Positions 23,791-33,869 of a DNA stretch of 64,000 bases are shown in pieces. Both the position numbers and the translations under genes were made by a program. Position 1 is the first letter of the stretch; each line of letters begins with the position of its first letter. Origin of the DNA: Comamonas terrigena NBRC 13299 (GTDB taxonomy: Bacteria > Pseudomonadota > Gammaproteobacteria > Burkholderiales > Burkholderiaceae_C); contig NZ_AP019749.1 of the NCBI RefSeq assembly GCF_006740045.1, positions 4,235,001-4,299,000 on the forward strand, written 5' to 3'. The notes under the pieces were generated by a model, which had not been told where the DNA came from, did no database searches, and saw only the letters and a program-made list of their open reading frames with translations.

Positions 23791-26271
23791 TTAGCCGCAG
23801 CTGCCCAGGTGACCGCAGGAGGTGCAGTACTCGCAGCCATCCTTGCGGATCATGGCATGGGCACCGCATTCGGGGCACTTCTTGCCGGCCATCAGCTGGG
23901 CGCCGGCCTTGTCACTGTGCTGCTCGTGCACGCTGGGGGTCACGGCTTCCTGCGCATCGGTCAGCGCCAGTTGCAGCTGCTCGGGCGAGCGGGCGCGCTC
24001 GGCCAGGATCTGCTGGATGGCGTAGGCGATGGCCGCCACTTCCGAGTCGTGCCACATGGGCACGCGGGCACCGTCGGGGCGCTCGAACGTGCCCAGACGC
24101 ACCGGGCCGCGATCCCAGACCACCTTGCGCATGTCTTCCAGCGCACGCTCCAGGAAACCGCCGCGTGCAGCCAGCGACAGCAGGCGCATGCTGGAGGTGA
24201 TCCACTGCTGCGATTCGCCGTTCTGGCCCACGGGCATGAAGAACTCGATGGCACGGTCCACAGTACCGCCTTCGGGGCGTTCCACGGGCAGGAAAGAGAC
24301 GATCAGGTACAGGCGCTTCTGGCCTTCCTGGGTCCAGTACTCGATCTTGTCAGTCACGGCCGACAGCGAACCCTTGGGACGGCTTTCGATCACCGTGCGC
24401 ATGGGGTCGACCACGGCCTGCACTTCTTCCTTGGCGGGAGCGGCAGCCGGCTTGGCTTCCTCCTTGGGCTTGGTGGTTTCCAGCACCGCACCCAGGATGG
24501 AGTTGGGACGGTAGGTGGCACAGCCCTTGAGGCCGGCTTTCCAGGCGCCCAGGTACAGGTTCTTGAAGTCCTCGAAGGGGTAGTCTTCGGGGATGTTCAC
24601 GGTCTTGGAGATCGAGGTGTCGATGAAGGGCTGCACCACCTGCATCATGGCGATGTGGTCGGCCGCGCTCATCTCCAGGGCCGAGACGAAGTACTCGGGC
24701 AGCTGGTTCACGTCACCGCCCATGGCCTTGTACAGGCGCCAGGCGTGGTCTTCCACCGTGTACTCGCTGGTGGAGCCGTCGGCCTCGCGCTTGCGGCGGG
24801 TGTAGGTCCAGGAGAACGGCGGCTCGATACCGTTGGAGGCATTGTCGGCAAAGGCCAGCGACACCGTGCCCGTGGGCGCGATGGACAGCAGGTGGCTGTT
24901 GCGGATGCCGTGCTTCTTGATGGCATCCTGCAGGGCCTTGGGCAGGCGGCTGGCGAACGTGCCGGCCTTCAGATAGCCCTTGGCGTCGAACTTGGGGAAC
25001 GCGCCCTTTTCCTTGGCCAGCTCCACCGAAGCGGCGTAGGCGGCGTTGCGCATCACTTCGGTGATGCGGGCGCCCATGTCGCGGCCTTCGGGGCTGTCAT
25101 AGCGCAGCTTCAGCATGCACAGGGTGTTGCCCATGCCGGTGAAGCCCACGCCGATGCGGCGCTTGGCCATGGCTTCGTCGCGCTGCTGGGGCAGCGGCCA
25201 GAAGGTGGCATCCAGCACGTTGTCCAGCATGCGCACTTCCGTCGCCACCACTTCTTCAAAGGCGGCGAAGTCGAACTCGGCCGTGCCGTGGATGCCGAAG
25301 GGGTTCTTGACGAAGCGCGTCAGGATGATGGGGCCCAGATCGCAGCAGCCGTAGGACGGCAGGGGCTGCTCGCCACAGGGATTGGTGGCATTGATGGTTT
25401 CGCAATACGACAGGTTGTTGTCGGTATTGATGTTGTCGATGAACAGGATGCCGGGTTCGGCGAAGTCGTAGGCCGACTTCATGATGCTGTCCCACATGGC
25501 GCGGGCCTTGACGGTCTTGTAGACCCACTGGCCGTCGGCACGCTGGTGGGCGCCCTTGGCGATCAGGCCGGCACCGGGCTTGGCGCCATGCACCAGTTCC
25601 CAGTCGGCGTCCTGTTCGACGGCCTGCATGAAGCCGCCGGTCACGCCCACGGACACGTTGAAGTTGTTCCAGCGGCCCGGGGTGCGCTTGGCCGTGATGA
25701 ATTCCTGCACATCGGGGTGGTCGATGCGCAGCACGCCCATCTGGGCTCCACGGCGGGCACCGGCCGACTCCACGGTGGAGCAGGACTGGTCGAACACATT
25801 GATGTAGCTGCAGGGGCCGGAAGCCATGGAGGCCGTGCCCTTCACCTCGGCACCACGGGGGCGGATGCGCGAGAAGTCATAGCCCACACCACCGCCGCGG
25901 CGCATGGTTTCGGCCGCTTCGCGCAGCGCTTCGTAGATGCCGGGGAAGCCTTCGTCGTCCACACCCTGGATGCAATCGCCCACGGGCTGCACGAAGCAGT
26001 TGATCAGCGTGGCCTGGATGTTGGTGCCCGCGGCACTCATGATGCGGCCGGCGCCGATGCCGCCGGCACGCAGGTTCTGCAGGAAACGGGCTTCCTGCGC
26101 GGCGCGCTGGTCTTCGTTCTCGACCGAGGCCAGCGAACGGGCCACACGGCGGAACAGGTCTTCCATGCCGGATTCACCGGCCTTGAGGTACTTTTCCTTC
26201 AGCACGTCCAGGCTGATGGGTTGTTCCGTCAAACCGTTTTGTGCAGCCACGTTCATGTCTTCGCGCTTCAT
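23791..26271 (-). CDS. nrdJ: Adenosylcobalamin-dependent (class II) ribonucleotide reductase, 826 aa
   Basis: Reduces ribonucleotides to deoxyribonucleotides with a radical generated from coenzyme B12, independent of oxygen. Sequence marks: N-terminal redox cysteine C92 in [27 protein letters not shown], the radical loop [18 protein letters not shown] with C299 and E301, the [12 protein letters not shown] region, and a C-terminal zinc-ribbon-like tail with paired cysteines ([21 protein letters not shown]) that probably reloads electrons. The ATG at 26271 is used; M6 at 26256 is an alternative. Single-gene operon with a strong terminator. I looked for a cobalamin riboswitch in the leader and saw none. 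Confidence 0.95.
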   Translation of the reverse strand: MKREDMNVAAQNGLTEQPISLDVLKEKYLKAGESGMEDLFRRVARSLASVENEDQRAAQEARFLQNLRAGGIGAGRIMSAAGTNIQATLINCFVQPVGDCIQGVDDEGFPGIYEALREAAETMRRGGGVGYDFSRIRPRGAEVKGTASMASGPCSYINVFDQSCSTVESAGARRGAQMGVLRIDHPDVQEFITAKRTPGRWNNFNVSVGVTGGFMQAVEQDADWELVHGAKPGAGLIAKGAHQRADGQWVYKTVKARAMWDSIMKSAYDFAEPGILFIDNINTDNNLSYCETINATNPCGEQPLPSYGCCDLGPIILTRFVKNPFGIHGTAEFDFAAFEEVVATEVRMLDNVLDATFWPLPQQRDEAMAKRRIGVGFTGMGNTLCMLKLRYDSPEGRDMGARITEVMRNAAYAASVELAKEKGAFPKFDAKGYLKAGTFASRLPKALQDAIKKHGIRNSHLLSIAPTGTVSLAFADNASNGIEPPFSWTYTRRKREADGSTSEYTVEDHAWRLYKAMGGDVNQLPEYFVSALEMSAADHIAMMQVVQPFIDTSISKTVNIPEDYPFEDFKNLYLGAWKAGLKGCATYRPNSILGAVLETTKPKEEAKPAAAPAKEEVQAVVDPMRTVIESRPKGSLSAVTDKIEYWTQEGQKRLYLIVSFLPVERPEGGTVDRAIEFFMPVGQNGESQQWITSSMRLLSLAARGGFLERALEDMRKVVWDRGPVRLGTFERPDGARVPMWHDSEVAAIAYAIQQILAERARSPEQLQLALTDAQEAVTPSVHEQHSDKAGAQLMAGKKCPECGAHAMIRKDGCEYCTSCGHLGSCG

Positions 26272-26662
26272 TGTTTTCCACACCCTTTAGGGGATCTGCA
26301 AGCCGGGGGGCCGCAGCCATTGCCAATCCAAAATAACCGTCAAATTCTGTCCATCATGCCCCAAGTTTTGGGCTCCTACATCTGCGAATCCATACAGGGC
26401 GCAGGGGCCGTTTCCGGTCGCCACGTACCATTTTTGCAACGCAGCGGCGCAGCCTGCTCACAGCGGAGCACGCGGGGCAAACAAGGGGGAATGAACGAGA
26501 AAAAGCCCTGCATCCGGCCTGCTGAAGGCAGCAGGGGGCAAGGCTTGAAATGAAGACGCTATTGTGCCGCTGTTTGACCTGCCGCGGGCCAGTGCCCCGG
26601 CATGTCCCGTGGAATGCGCGCGCATGTCGGCCGTCACATACGCGCGCCTCTTTTTCTGGTAT
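26272..26662 (-). promoter_or_regulatory. Leader and spacer between the GGDEF/EAL gene and nrdJ
   Basis: No gene is supported here. It holds the terminator of the upstream gene (26500-26539) and the nrdJ promoter region. GCCCCAAGTTTTGGGC (26358-26373) is a 12-of-16 symmetric site of the size of an NrdR box, upstream of a TTGACG (26338-26343, minus strand) that could be a -35 element. No second box at the usual 31-base spacing was found, so NrdR control is doubtful. Confidence 0.35.
26500..26539 (-). terminator. Terminator after the PAS/GGDEF/EAL gene
   Basis: Minus strand: outer arms GCCCCCTGC / GCAGGGC enclose an inner CTGCTG/CAGCAG hairpin, followed by five Ts. It lies about 120 bases after the stop of the gene it would serve. 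Confidence 0.5.
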
Positions 26663-29401
26663 TTACAGGCTGTCGGTGCCGGGATCATCGGCCGTCAGCG
26701 CCACCGGCTGGACGGCATGGCCGACCATCCGCGCCGTGCCCCCGCTGCCCGCCAGCAGCGCCGCAAACTCGGCCGCAGGCAAGGGTTTGCTGCACAGATA
26801 GCCCTGGAAGGCATCGCAGCCGTTGCTGCGCAGAAAGTCCAGCTGCTGCACGGTTTCCACCCCTTCGGCCAGCACCTGCAGGTCCAGGCTGCGGCCCATG
26901 GCGATGATGGCCCGGCTGATGGCCATGTCGTCGCCGTTGTGCGGGATGTCACGGATGAAACCCTGGTCGATCTTGAGCACATCGATGGGAAAGCGCTTGA
27001 GGTGGGCCAGCGACGAGTAACCGGTGCCGAAGTCATCGATCGCCAGGCGCACGCCCAGCTCGCGCAGCTTGCGCAGCACGGCCAGGGCTTCGTCCGGCCG
27101 CTCGGCCAGCGCGCTTTCGGTGATCTCCAGCTCCAGCGCCTGGGCGCTGTAGCCCGAGCTTTGCAGGGCCCGGGCGGTGCAGCCGGCCACATCGGTCAGC
27201 AGGAACTGGTGCGGCGACACGTTCACCGCCACCGACACCTCCGGCAGGCCCTGCATGCGCCAGGCCTGCGCCTGGCGGCAGGCTTCGTGGATCACCCACT
27301 CGCCCAGCGGACCGATCAGGCCCGAGCTTTCCGCCACCGGAATGAAGCGCGCCGGGGAGATGAAGCCTTCCTGCGGATCGTTCCAGCGCAGCAGGGCTTC
27401 GGCGCCCACGATGCGGCCGCTGGCAATGTCCACCTGCGGCTGGTAGTACAGCTGCATCTGCCCCAGGCCCATGGCAAGGCGCAGCTTGGCTTCCAGCGCA
27501 ATACGCTCGCGCGCGGAAGCGGTCATGCCTTCGTCGTAGAAGCACCAGGCACTGCTTTCGCCCCGCCCTTCCTTGGCGCCGTACACGGCGGCATGCGCCC
27601 CCTGAAGCAGGGAGGCCGTGGTGTCGGCATGTTCGGGGAACATGCAGATGCCGGCGCTGACGCTGACCACCACCGCAAAGCCGTCCGGGGAATGCCAGGG
27701 CTGAGCGGCGGCCCGGATCAGGCGCTCGGCAATTTCCTCCGCGTCGCCATGGCCATGCAGCTCGCGGGCCAGCACGATGATTTCATCGCCCGCCATGCGG
27801 CCGATCATGTCGCCGGGGCGCAGTGCGCCCTGCACCTGGCGGGCAATGTGCTTGAGCACTTCGTCCCCCACCAGATGGCCGTAGCTGTCATTCACATCCT
27901 TGAAACGATCCAGGTTCAGCAGCAGCACCGCCATCTGCTCGCTGCCCTGGCGGGCCTGCTGCACTGCACGCTCCAGTTCCTGGCCGAACCAGGAGCGGTT
28001 GGACAGGCCGGTCAGCGGGTCCTTGTGGGCCAGGAACTCCAGCCGCTGCTGCTGTGCCTTCTCCTCGGAGATGTCGGTGAACATGCAGACATAGTGGGTG
28101 ACGGCGCCCTGGGCATCGTATACGGCGCTCAGCGACATGCGCTCCGGGAAGATGTCGCCGTTCTTGCGGCGGTTCCAGATCTCGCCCCGCCAGTGGCCCG
28201 TCTGGTTGAGCGCCTGCCACATGCCCTGGTAGAACGCCTGGCCGTGGCGCCCGGACTTGAACGCGCGCGGCGTCCGTCCCAGCAGCTCTTGCTCCGTATA
28301 GCCCAGCAGGCGGGTGAACGCGGGGTTCACCGACAGGATGAGGCTTTGCGAGTCCGTCACCACCACGCCTTCCATGGTGTTGTCCACCACGGTGGCGGCC
28401 AGGCGCAGCCGATCCTGCTCCCGGCGGTGTTCGGTCTGGTCGGTGAAGATGCCGGAGAACCGCAGCACCCGGCCCTGGGCATCCAGGTGGCGTGTGCCGC
28501 GCGCCTGGAACCAGCGGTATTCGCCATCGAAGCAGCGCACCCGCGCCGTCACTTCGAACAGGGCGCCGGTCTGCAGCGCCTGGGCCACGGCACGGTGCAC
28601 CTGTTCGCGGTCCTCCGGGTGCAGCAGTTCCTTGAAGCGCACGTCATGCGCCAGGTCCTTGCCGGTGTAGCGCAGCATGGCCGCGACCCCGTCGGAGAAG
28701 GTGTAGCGGCGGCGTTCCATGTCCCAGTCCCACATGCCGCTGCCGCTGCCGTCCAGCGCCAGCCGCAACTGCTGGGTGCTGTAGTCCATGGCCTGGCGGG
28801 CGGCCTCGATCTCGCTCAGGTCCTGCAGCACATGCACCAGCATGGGCGTACCGTGGTTGTTGCGCACCACGGCCACCGTGCACAGCACCGTGGCACTGCG
28901 GCCGTTTTCGGCGTTGCGCACCGTGCGCTGGTTCTGGTAGTGGTCGATCTCGCCGTTCAGCAGGCGGCGCATCTGTTCCTGCGCTTCACCTTCATCGCGG
29001 GACGGCGCCAGCGCACGGAAGTCCCGCAGTGCCAGCTCCTGCAGTGTCAGGCCCAGCATGCGGCACAGCCGGCCGTTGGCCCACTGCACATGGCCGGTTC
29101 CAGGCTCCACGCGGGCAATGCCGACCGGCGCATGGCGCACGATGTGGAAAAACTCCTGCATGGTGGCCACGCGAGCGGCTTCGGCGCGCATCATGCGCCG
29201 CACCTGCCAGGCGGCCAGCAAACCGGTGATGAAGACAAAGATATAGGTCTTCCAGCGCAGCAGCCCCGGCAAAGCCACCGGGTCGTCCACCCAATGCGGA
29301 GCCAGCACCTCGGCAGCCCCAAACCAGAGCAGGCCGAATGCCACATAAAAAGCCATGGCCCGCCACGGGGCCAATTGCGGGACAGAGCCCTCTTGCTGCA
29401 T
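26663..29401 (-). CDS. Membrane PAS-PAS-PAS-GGDEF-EAL protein, 912 aa, with altered GGDEF
   Basis: Cyclic-di-GMP signalling protein. Two N-terminal membrane helices (about 14-34 and 48-65), three PAS domains (about 80-200, 205-330, 335-455), a GGDEF domain from DPLTGLSNRSWF (about 460) and an EAL domain (about 640-890). The cyclase signature reads AGDEI at 537-541 instead of GGDEF, so cyclase activity is doubtful. The phosphodiesterase side looks complete: QPQVD, EAL at 668-670, ITES, and DDFGTGYSS. Net activity is probably c-di-GMP breakdown, with GTP binding by the altered GGDEF as a possible activator. Divergent from purU with 52 bases between starts. Confidence 0.93.
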   Translation of the reverse strand: MQQEGSVPQLAPWRAMAFYVAFGLLWFGAAEVLAPHWVDDPVALPGLLRWKTYIFVFITGLLAAWQVRRMMRAEAARVATMQEFFHIVRHAPVGIARVEPGTGHVQWANGRLCRMLGLTLQELALRDFRALAPSRDEGEAQEQMRRLLNGEIDHYQNQRTVRNAENGRSATVLCTVAVVRNNHGTPMLVHVLQDLSEIEAARQAMDYSTQQLRLALDGSGSGMWDWDMERRRYTFSDGVAAMLRYTGKDLAHDVRFKELLHPEDREQVHRAVAQALQTGALFEVTARVRCFDGEYRWFQARGTRHLDAQGRVLRFSGIFTDQTEHRREQDRLRLAATVVDNTMEGVVVTDSQSLILSVNPAFTRLLGYTEQELLGRTPRAFKSGRHGQAFYQGMWQALNQTGHWRGEIWNRRKNGDIFPERMSLSAVYDAQGAVTHYVCMFTDISEEKAQQQRLEFLAHKDPLTGLSNRSWFGQELERAVQQARQGSEQMAVLLLNLDRFKDVNDSYGHLVGDEVLKHIARQVQGALRPGDMIGRMAGDEIIVLARELHGHGDAEEIAERLIRAAAQPWHSPDGFAVVVSVSAGICMFPEHADTTASLLQGAHAAVYGAKEGRGESSAWCFYDEGMTASARERIALEAKLRLAMGLGQMQLYYQPQVDIASGRIVGAEALLRWNDPQEGFISPARFIPVAESSGLIGPLGEWVIHEACRQAQAWRMQGLPEVSVAVNVSPHQFLLTDVAGCTARALQSSGYSAQALELEITESALAERPDEALAVLRKLRELGVRLAIDDFGTGYSSLAHLKRFPIDVLKIDQGFIRDIPHNGDDMAISRAIIAMGRSLDLQVLAEGVETVQQLDFLRSNGCDAFQGYLCSKPLPAAEFAALLAGSGGTARMVGHAVQPVALTADDPGTDSL

Positions 29402-29453
29402 GTATTACCTCAATCCCTGGCTTGCCCCAGCTTGCTGCGACAATTGCAGGGCT

Positions 29454-30302
29454 ATGACCCAAGCCTATATTCTTACTCTCTCGTGCCCTGACCGCCGCGG
29501 CCTGGTGCATGCTGTCTCCGGCTTTCTGCTGGAACAGGGCGCCAACATCGAAGAGGCTGCCCAGTACAACGACAACGCCACCGGGCTGTTTTTCATGCGC
29601 GTGCAATTCGCATGCGACAGCCAGGACATGCAGACGCTGAAGGCCGCCACCGCCGAAATGGCCGAGCCCTTCCAGATGCAATGGAGCCTGCACGCCCGCT
29701 CTGAAGCCATGAAAACCGTGATCATGGTCAGCAAGGAAGGCCACTGCCTGAACGACCTGCTGTTCCGCTGGAAGTCCGGCCTGCTGCCCGTGGACATCCG
29801 CGCCATCATCAGCAACCACCGCGAGTTCTACCAACTTGCAGCCAGTTACAACATTCCCTTCCACTACATCCCCGTGACCGCGGCCACCAAAGCCCAGGCC
29901 GAAGCACGCCAGATGGAAATTATCGAGGCGGAAGGCGCAGAACTGGTGGTGCTGGCACGATACATGCAAGTCCTGTCGGATAATTTGTGTCAAAAGTTGT
30001 CTGGCCGTGCTATCAACATCCACCACAGCTTCCTGCCCAGCTTCAAGGGAGCCAAGCCCTACTACCAGGCCCATGACCGGGGCGTGAAGCTGATCGGAGC
30101 CACCGCTCACTACGTGACGGCGCACCTGGATGAAGGCCCCATCATCGAGCAGGACGTGGCCCGTGCCGACCACACCGACACCGTGGAAGACCTGACCGCC
30201 CGCGGCCGCGACACCGAAAGCCAGGTGCTGGCCCGTGCCGTGAAGTGGCACAGCGAACACCGCGTGATCCTCAACGGCACCAAGACCGTCGTTTTCCGCT
30301 GA
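29454..30302 (+). CDS. purU: Formyltetrahydrofolate deformylase PurU, 282 aa
   Basis: Hydrolyses 10-formyl-tetrahydrofolate to formate and tetrahydrofolate, supplying formate and balancing one-carbon units. An ACT domain (residues 1-80: LTLSCPDRRGLVHAVSGFLLEQGANIEEA) precedes the formyltransferase-like catalytic domain (about 88-280). The catalytic Asn, His and Asp are seen in INIHHSFLPSFKGAKPY and TAHLDEGPIIEQDV. Length matches the family (about 280). The LysR gene starts 11 bases after the stop, so the two may be cotranscribed. Start at 29454 is followed directly by the conserved ACT strand. Confidence 0.95.
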   Translation: MTQAYILTLSCPDRRGLVHAVSGFLLEQGANIEEAAQYNDNATGLFFMRVQFACDSQDMQTLKAATAEMAEPFQMQWSLHARSEAMKTVIMVSKEGHCLNDLLFRWKSGLLPVDIRAIISNHREFYQLAASYNIPFHYIPVTAATKAQAEARQMEIIEAEGAELVVLARYMQVLSDNLCQKLSGRAINIHHSFLPSFKGAKPYYQAHDRGVKLIGATAHYVTAHLDEGPIIEQDVARADHTDTVEDLTARGRDTESQVLARAVKWHSEHRVILNGTKTVVFR

Positions 30303-30312
30303 CACCCGGCCC

Positions 30313-31251
30313 ATGGTCTCGCCCGCCTCGAAACCGCCGCAGCTGCCGGTGACCACGCCGCCGCAGGCCTTCTTCAACAGCAGTGCGGCGCGGCGGATTC
30401 CGCCCATCCAGTGCCTGCTGACCTTCGAGGCCCTGGCGCGCCTGCGCAGCGTGACCCAGACGGCCGAGGAGCTGTGCGTCACGCCCAGTGCCGTCAGCCA
30501 CCGCGTCAAGCAGCTGGAGCAGACCCTGGGCACCCGCCTGTTCGGGCGGGCCGACTTTTCCCTGACCACCGATGGCAGCGCCTACCTGGCCCAGGTGCGC
30601 GAAGGCCTGGGCGCGCTGCAGCGCTTTCCCGGCGCCAGCATGCCCACGGGGCGGCGGCGGCTCAAGCTGGCTGTCACGCCCACGTTTGCACGCTGCATCC
30701 TGATTCCCCGGCTGAGCCAGTTCACCGCGGCCTACCCCGAGATCGACCTGACCTTGCAGGTGGCCATCCCGCTGCTGGACGTGGTGGCCGAAGACGCCGA
30801 TCTGATGGTGCGCTACGGTCCCGGCCACTACGCTGACGTGGAGCACATGGAAATCGCCCGCGATGTGCTGACCCCGCTGGCCTCGCCCGCCTTCGTGCGC
30901 GATTACGGCCCCTTCGACACCCCGGCCGACCTGGAAAACGTGCCCCTGCTCCGCAGCCCGCTGGAGCCCTGGCGCACCTGGCTGGACGCCGCTGGCCTGG
31001 CCTGGCCCGAACCCTCCGAAGGCTCTCAGTTCAACGACATCGGCCTGCTGTGCGACGCTGCGGCGGCCGGCATGGGCGTGGCACCGGTACGGCTCAAGCT
31101 GGGCGCCCCCTGGCTGGACAACGGCGCGCTGGTGCGCCTCTTCGATCTGGAAGTGCCCAGTCCCCATGCCCACTACCTGTGCTGGCGCACCGGCACCATG
31201 GACCGCTGGGAATGTGCGGCCTTTGCCGAATGGGTCAGCAAGGCCATCTGA
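30313..31251 (+). CDS. LysR-family regulator, GcvA-like, 312 aa
   Basis: HTH domain around residues 30-90 with RLRSVTQTAEELCVTPSAVSHRVKQLEQTLG and LFGRADFSLTTDG; the TPSAVSHRVKQLE phrase is typical of the GcvA branch, which governs glycine cleavage or diverse catabolic genes. The effector domain covers 110-305. An N-terminal extension of about 28 residues precedes the HTH. It lies between purU (one-carbon metabolism) and a GlcD-type oxidase (glycolate/D-lactate), both plausible targets. The direct effector is unknown. Confidence 0.88.
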   Translation: MVSPASKPPQLPVTTPPQAFFNSSAARRIPPIQCLLTFEALARLRSVTQTAEELCVTPSAVSHRVKQLEQTLGTRLFGRADFSLTTDGSAYLAQVREGLGALQRFPGASMPTGRRRLKLAVTPTFARCILIPRLSQFTAAYPEIDLTLQVAIPLLDVVAEDADLMVRYGPGHYADVEHMEIARDVLTPLASPAFVRDYGPFDTPADLENVPLLRSPLEPWRTWLDAAGLAWPEPSEGSQFNDIGLLCDAAAAGMGVAPVRLKLGAPWLDNGALVRLFDLEVPSPHAHYLCWRTGTMDRWECAAFAEWVSKAI

Positions 31252-31431
31252 AAAGCTGCGCCACGCGGTGAAGCCGGCCTGCGGCCAGGCAGGCGCGGGG
31301 CACCGCCCTAGCGTGCTGCCGGCACGGACGCCCCCGCAAAAACAGTCGTCCTTGCCGCTCCGCACCATTTCACACGGGGCTGCAAGAAAACTCACGCACG
31401 GGCGGGCCGCCTTCCTCTACAGTGGCAGGCT

Positions 31432-32934
31432 ATGAGCTTAGCCAGCCCCACCCACACCCCGAGCGCGTCCGAGCGCGCCGCCCGCCAGGCCGAAGTGGTC
31501 GCCGCCCTGCGCGCCCATGTGCCCGAGCATGCCCTGCTCTACCAGAGCGAAGACACCACTCCCTACGAGTGCGACGGCCTGACCGCCTACCGCCAGCGTC
31601 CGCTGGTGGTCTGCCTGCCCGAGACCTATGCCCAGGTCCAGGCCGTGCTCAAGGCCTGCCACGCCGTGCAGGTGCCCGTGGTGGCACGCGGTGCGGGCAC
31701 GGGACTGTCCGGCGGCGCCATGCCTCATGCCATGGGCGTGACCCTGTCGCTGGCCAAGTTCAACAAGATTCTGAAGGTGGACGCTTTCAGCCGTACGGCC
31801 CTGGTGCAGTGCGGCGTGCGCAACCTGGCCATCAGCGAGGCGGCCGCGCCCTTCAACCTGTACTACGCCCCCGATCCCAGCAGCCAGATCGCCTGCACCA
31901 TCGGCGGCAATGTGGCCGAGAACTCCGGCGGCGTGCACTGCCTGAAATACGGACTGACCGTGCACAACGTGCTGAAGGTCAAGGGCTTCACCATCGAAGG
32001 CGAGCCGGTCGAGTTCGGCTCCGACGCGCTGGACGCCCCCGGCTACGACCTGCTGGCCGCCATGATCGGCAGCGAAGGCATGCTGGCCGTGGTGACGGAA
32101 GTGACCGTCAAGCTGGTGCCCAAGCCACAGCTGGCGCGCTGCATCATGGCCAGCTTCGACGATGTGCGCAAAGCCGGCGACGCCGTGGCCGCCGTGATTG
32201 CGGCGGGCATCATCCCGGCCGGTCTGGAGATGATGGACAAGCCCATGACGGCCGCCGTGGAAGACTTCGTCAAGGCCGGCTACGACCTGACGGCCGAAGC
32301 CATTCTGCTGTGCGAATCCGACGGCACGCCCGAAGAGGTGGAAGAGGAAATCGGCCGCATGAGCGCCGTGCTGCGCAATGCCGGCGCCACCGCCATCACC
32401 GTGAGCAACAGCGAAGAGGAGCGCATGCGCTTCTGGAGCGGCCGCAAGAACGCCTTCCCGGCATCGGGCCGCATCAGCCCCGACTACATGTGCATGGACT
32501 CCACCATTCCGCGCAAGCGCCTGGCCGACATCCTGCTGTCGATCCAGGAGATGGAGAAGAAGTACCAGCTGCGTTGCGCCAACGTGTTCCACGCCGGCGA
32601 CGGCAATCTGCACCCGCTGATTCTGTTCGATGCGAACGATCCGGACGAGCTGCACCGCTGCGAGCTGTTTGGTGCCGACATTCTGGAAACCAGCGTGGCC
32701 ATGGGCGGCACGGTGACGGGCGAGCATGGCGTGGGCCTGGAAAAGCTCAACAGCATGTGCACCCAGTTCACCACCGAGGAGAACCTGCAGATGTTTGCGC
32801 TGAAAGCCGCGTTCGATCCGGCCGGTCTGCTGAATCCCGGCAAGGTGATTCCCACCCACAACCGCTGCGCCGAATACGGCAAGATGCTGGTGCGTGGCGG
32901 GCAGATCAGCCACCCCGATCTGCCCCGATTCTGA
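31432..32934 (+). CDS. glcD: FAD-linked oxidase, glycolate oxidase GlcD / D-lactate dehydrogenase type, 500 aa
   Basis: FAD-binding type 4 (PCMH) flavoprotein oxidising 2-hydroxy acids. FAD-binding domain about residues 55-235 with the pyrophosphate loop VPVVARGAGTGLSGGAMPHAM and SQIACTIGGNVAENSGGVHCLKYGLT; the C-terminal FAD-oxidase domain (about 240-485) has CANVFHAGDGNLHPLILFD and GEHGVGLEKL, holding catalytic histidines. The family's subunits GlcE and GlcF are absent next to it, so it either pairs with subunits encoded elsewhere or acts alone as a D-2-hydroxyacid dehydrogenase. The gene symbol marks the family rather than a proven substrate. Confidence 0.85.
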   Translation: MSLASPTHTPSASERAARQAEVVAALRAHVPEHALLYQSEDTTPYECDGLTAYRQRPLVVCLPETYAQVQAVLKACHAVQVPVVARGAGTGLSGGAMPHAMGVTLSLAKFNKILKVDAFSRTALVQCGVRNLAISEAAAPFNLYYAPDPSSQIACTIGGNVAENSGGVHCLKYGLTVHNVLKVKGFTIEGEPVEFGSDALDAPGYDLLAAMIGSEGMLAVVTEVTVKLVPKPQLARCIMASFDDVRKAGDAVAAVIAAGIIPAGLEMMDKPMTAAVEDFVKAGYDLTAEAILLCESDGTPEEVEEEIGRMSAVLRNAGATAITVSNSEEERMRFWSGRKNAFPASGRISPDYMCMDSTIPRKRLADILLSIQEMEKKYQLRCANVFHAGDGNLHPLILFDANDPDELHRCELFGADILETSVAMGGTVTGEHGVGLEKLNSMCTQFTTEENLQMFALKAAFDPAGLLNPGKVIPTHNRCAEYGKMLVRGGQISHPDLPRF

Positions 32935-33196
32935 CGGCTGCCAGCCGCCTTGGGGCGCCCATGGCCTCATGGCCGCAGCGGGGGCCTTGGCGCAGCAGCC
33001 AGCCGCCCGCCCGGCCTGACATCCGGGTACAAAGCGTGGCCCGCGCCCCTGCGCCGAAGGCATCACCGCCAGGCACACCTGGCATAGGTTGCGCCAGCGC
33101 AGGCAAACTCTTTCGGGCCTGGTGCAAGATGGCGCTCAACCGCCTGCCGCCACCGGTGTGATCACCGGCTGCGGCGATTCCACCTGCGCACGCACC

Positions 33197-33817
33197 ATGC
33201 CCACCGCACCACGCCGCCAACGCCTGCCGACCGCTGTCCGCATTCAGCAGATCCTGGACGCCGCCCTTGCCGAGTTCTCGCGCCAGGGCTACACCGCGGC
33301 CCGCATGGAGGACATCGCCCAGGCGGCCCAGCTGTCCAAGGGCGGGCTGTACGCCCATTTCCCCAGCAAGGAGGCCCTGCTGCAGACCCTGCTGGAACGG
33401 CTGCTGGAACGCCCCCTGGTGGAACAGCAGGACTGGTGGCCCGATCATGTGCAGACCCTGGAGCAGCTGGTGAATGCCTTCGTGGACCACACGCTGCAAC
33501 GCCTGGCCGAGCCCACCACCCTGCCCGTGCTGCGCCTGCTGCTGGCCGAAAGCCCGCGCCTGCCACCTGCCATGCGGGACTGGCACCAGCGCATGCTGCA
33601 GCTGCATGCCCAGACCCACACACGCCTGATGCAGCGCGCCATCGACCAGGGCCTGCTGCCCGCCCACCCGGCACCGCTGGACTGCAGCCTGCTGCTGGTA
33701 CCGTTGCTGCACAGCGTGTTCATGATTTTGGCCAGCGGCCAGCCGCTGACGCCCTCCCAGCTGGACGCGCTGCGCCCCCAGCACCAGGCCCTGCTGCTGC
33801 GCCTGCTGCGTCCCTGA
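33197..33817 (+). CDS. TetR-family regulator of the following efflux operon, 206 aa
   Basis: N-terminal TetR DNA-binding domain (residues 10-60: QILDAALAEFSRQGYTAARMEDIAQAAQLSKGGLYAHFPSKEALL), then an all-helical ligand-binding domain of unknown specificity. The start at 33197 is chosen because MPTAPRRQRLP directly precedes the first helix; a longer frame adds 36 unrelated residues. It lies 186 bases ahead of the NodT-HlyD-RbbA-YhhJ operon on the same strand, with two palindromes in the spacer, so it is very likely the operon's repressor. The inducer is unknown. Confidence 0.9.
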   Translation: MPTAPRRQRLPTAVRIQQILDAALAEFSRQGYTAARMEDIAQAAQLSKGGLYAHFPSKEALLQTLLERLLERPLVEQQDWWPDHVQTLEQLVNAFVDHTLQRLAEPTTLPVLRLLLAESPRLPPAMRDWHQRMLQLHAQTHTRLMQRAIDQGLLPAHPAPLDCSLLLVPLLHSVFMILASGQPLTPSQLDALRPQHQALLLRLLRP

Positions 33818-33869
33818 CCGCACTGCACACGAACCCTCCATGCAGCACGCGATCGATGTGTCGCTAAAA

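Noticed and set aside
22810..26553. A 1247-codon plus-strand frame opposite nrdJ and hemerythrin
   Set aside because: Same antisense artefact; nrdJ on the minus strand has complete family motifs, while this frame has none.
26272..26662. Cobalamin riboswitch before nrdJ
   Set aside because: I looked for the B12-box type conserved core on the minus strand and did not see it. Only a weak NrdR-like dyad remains.
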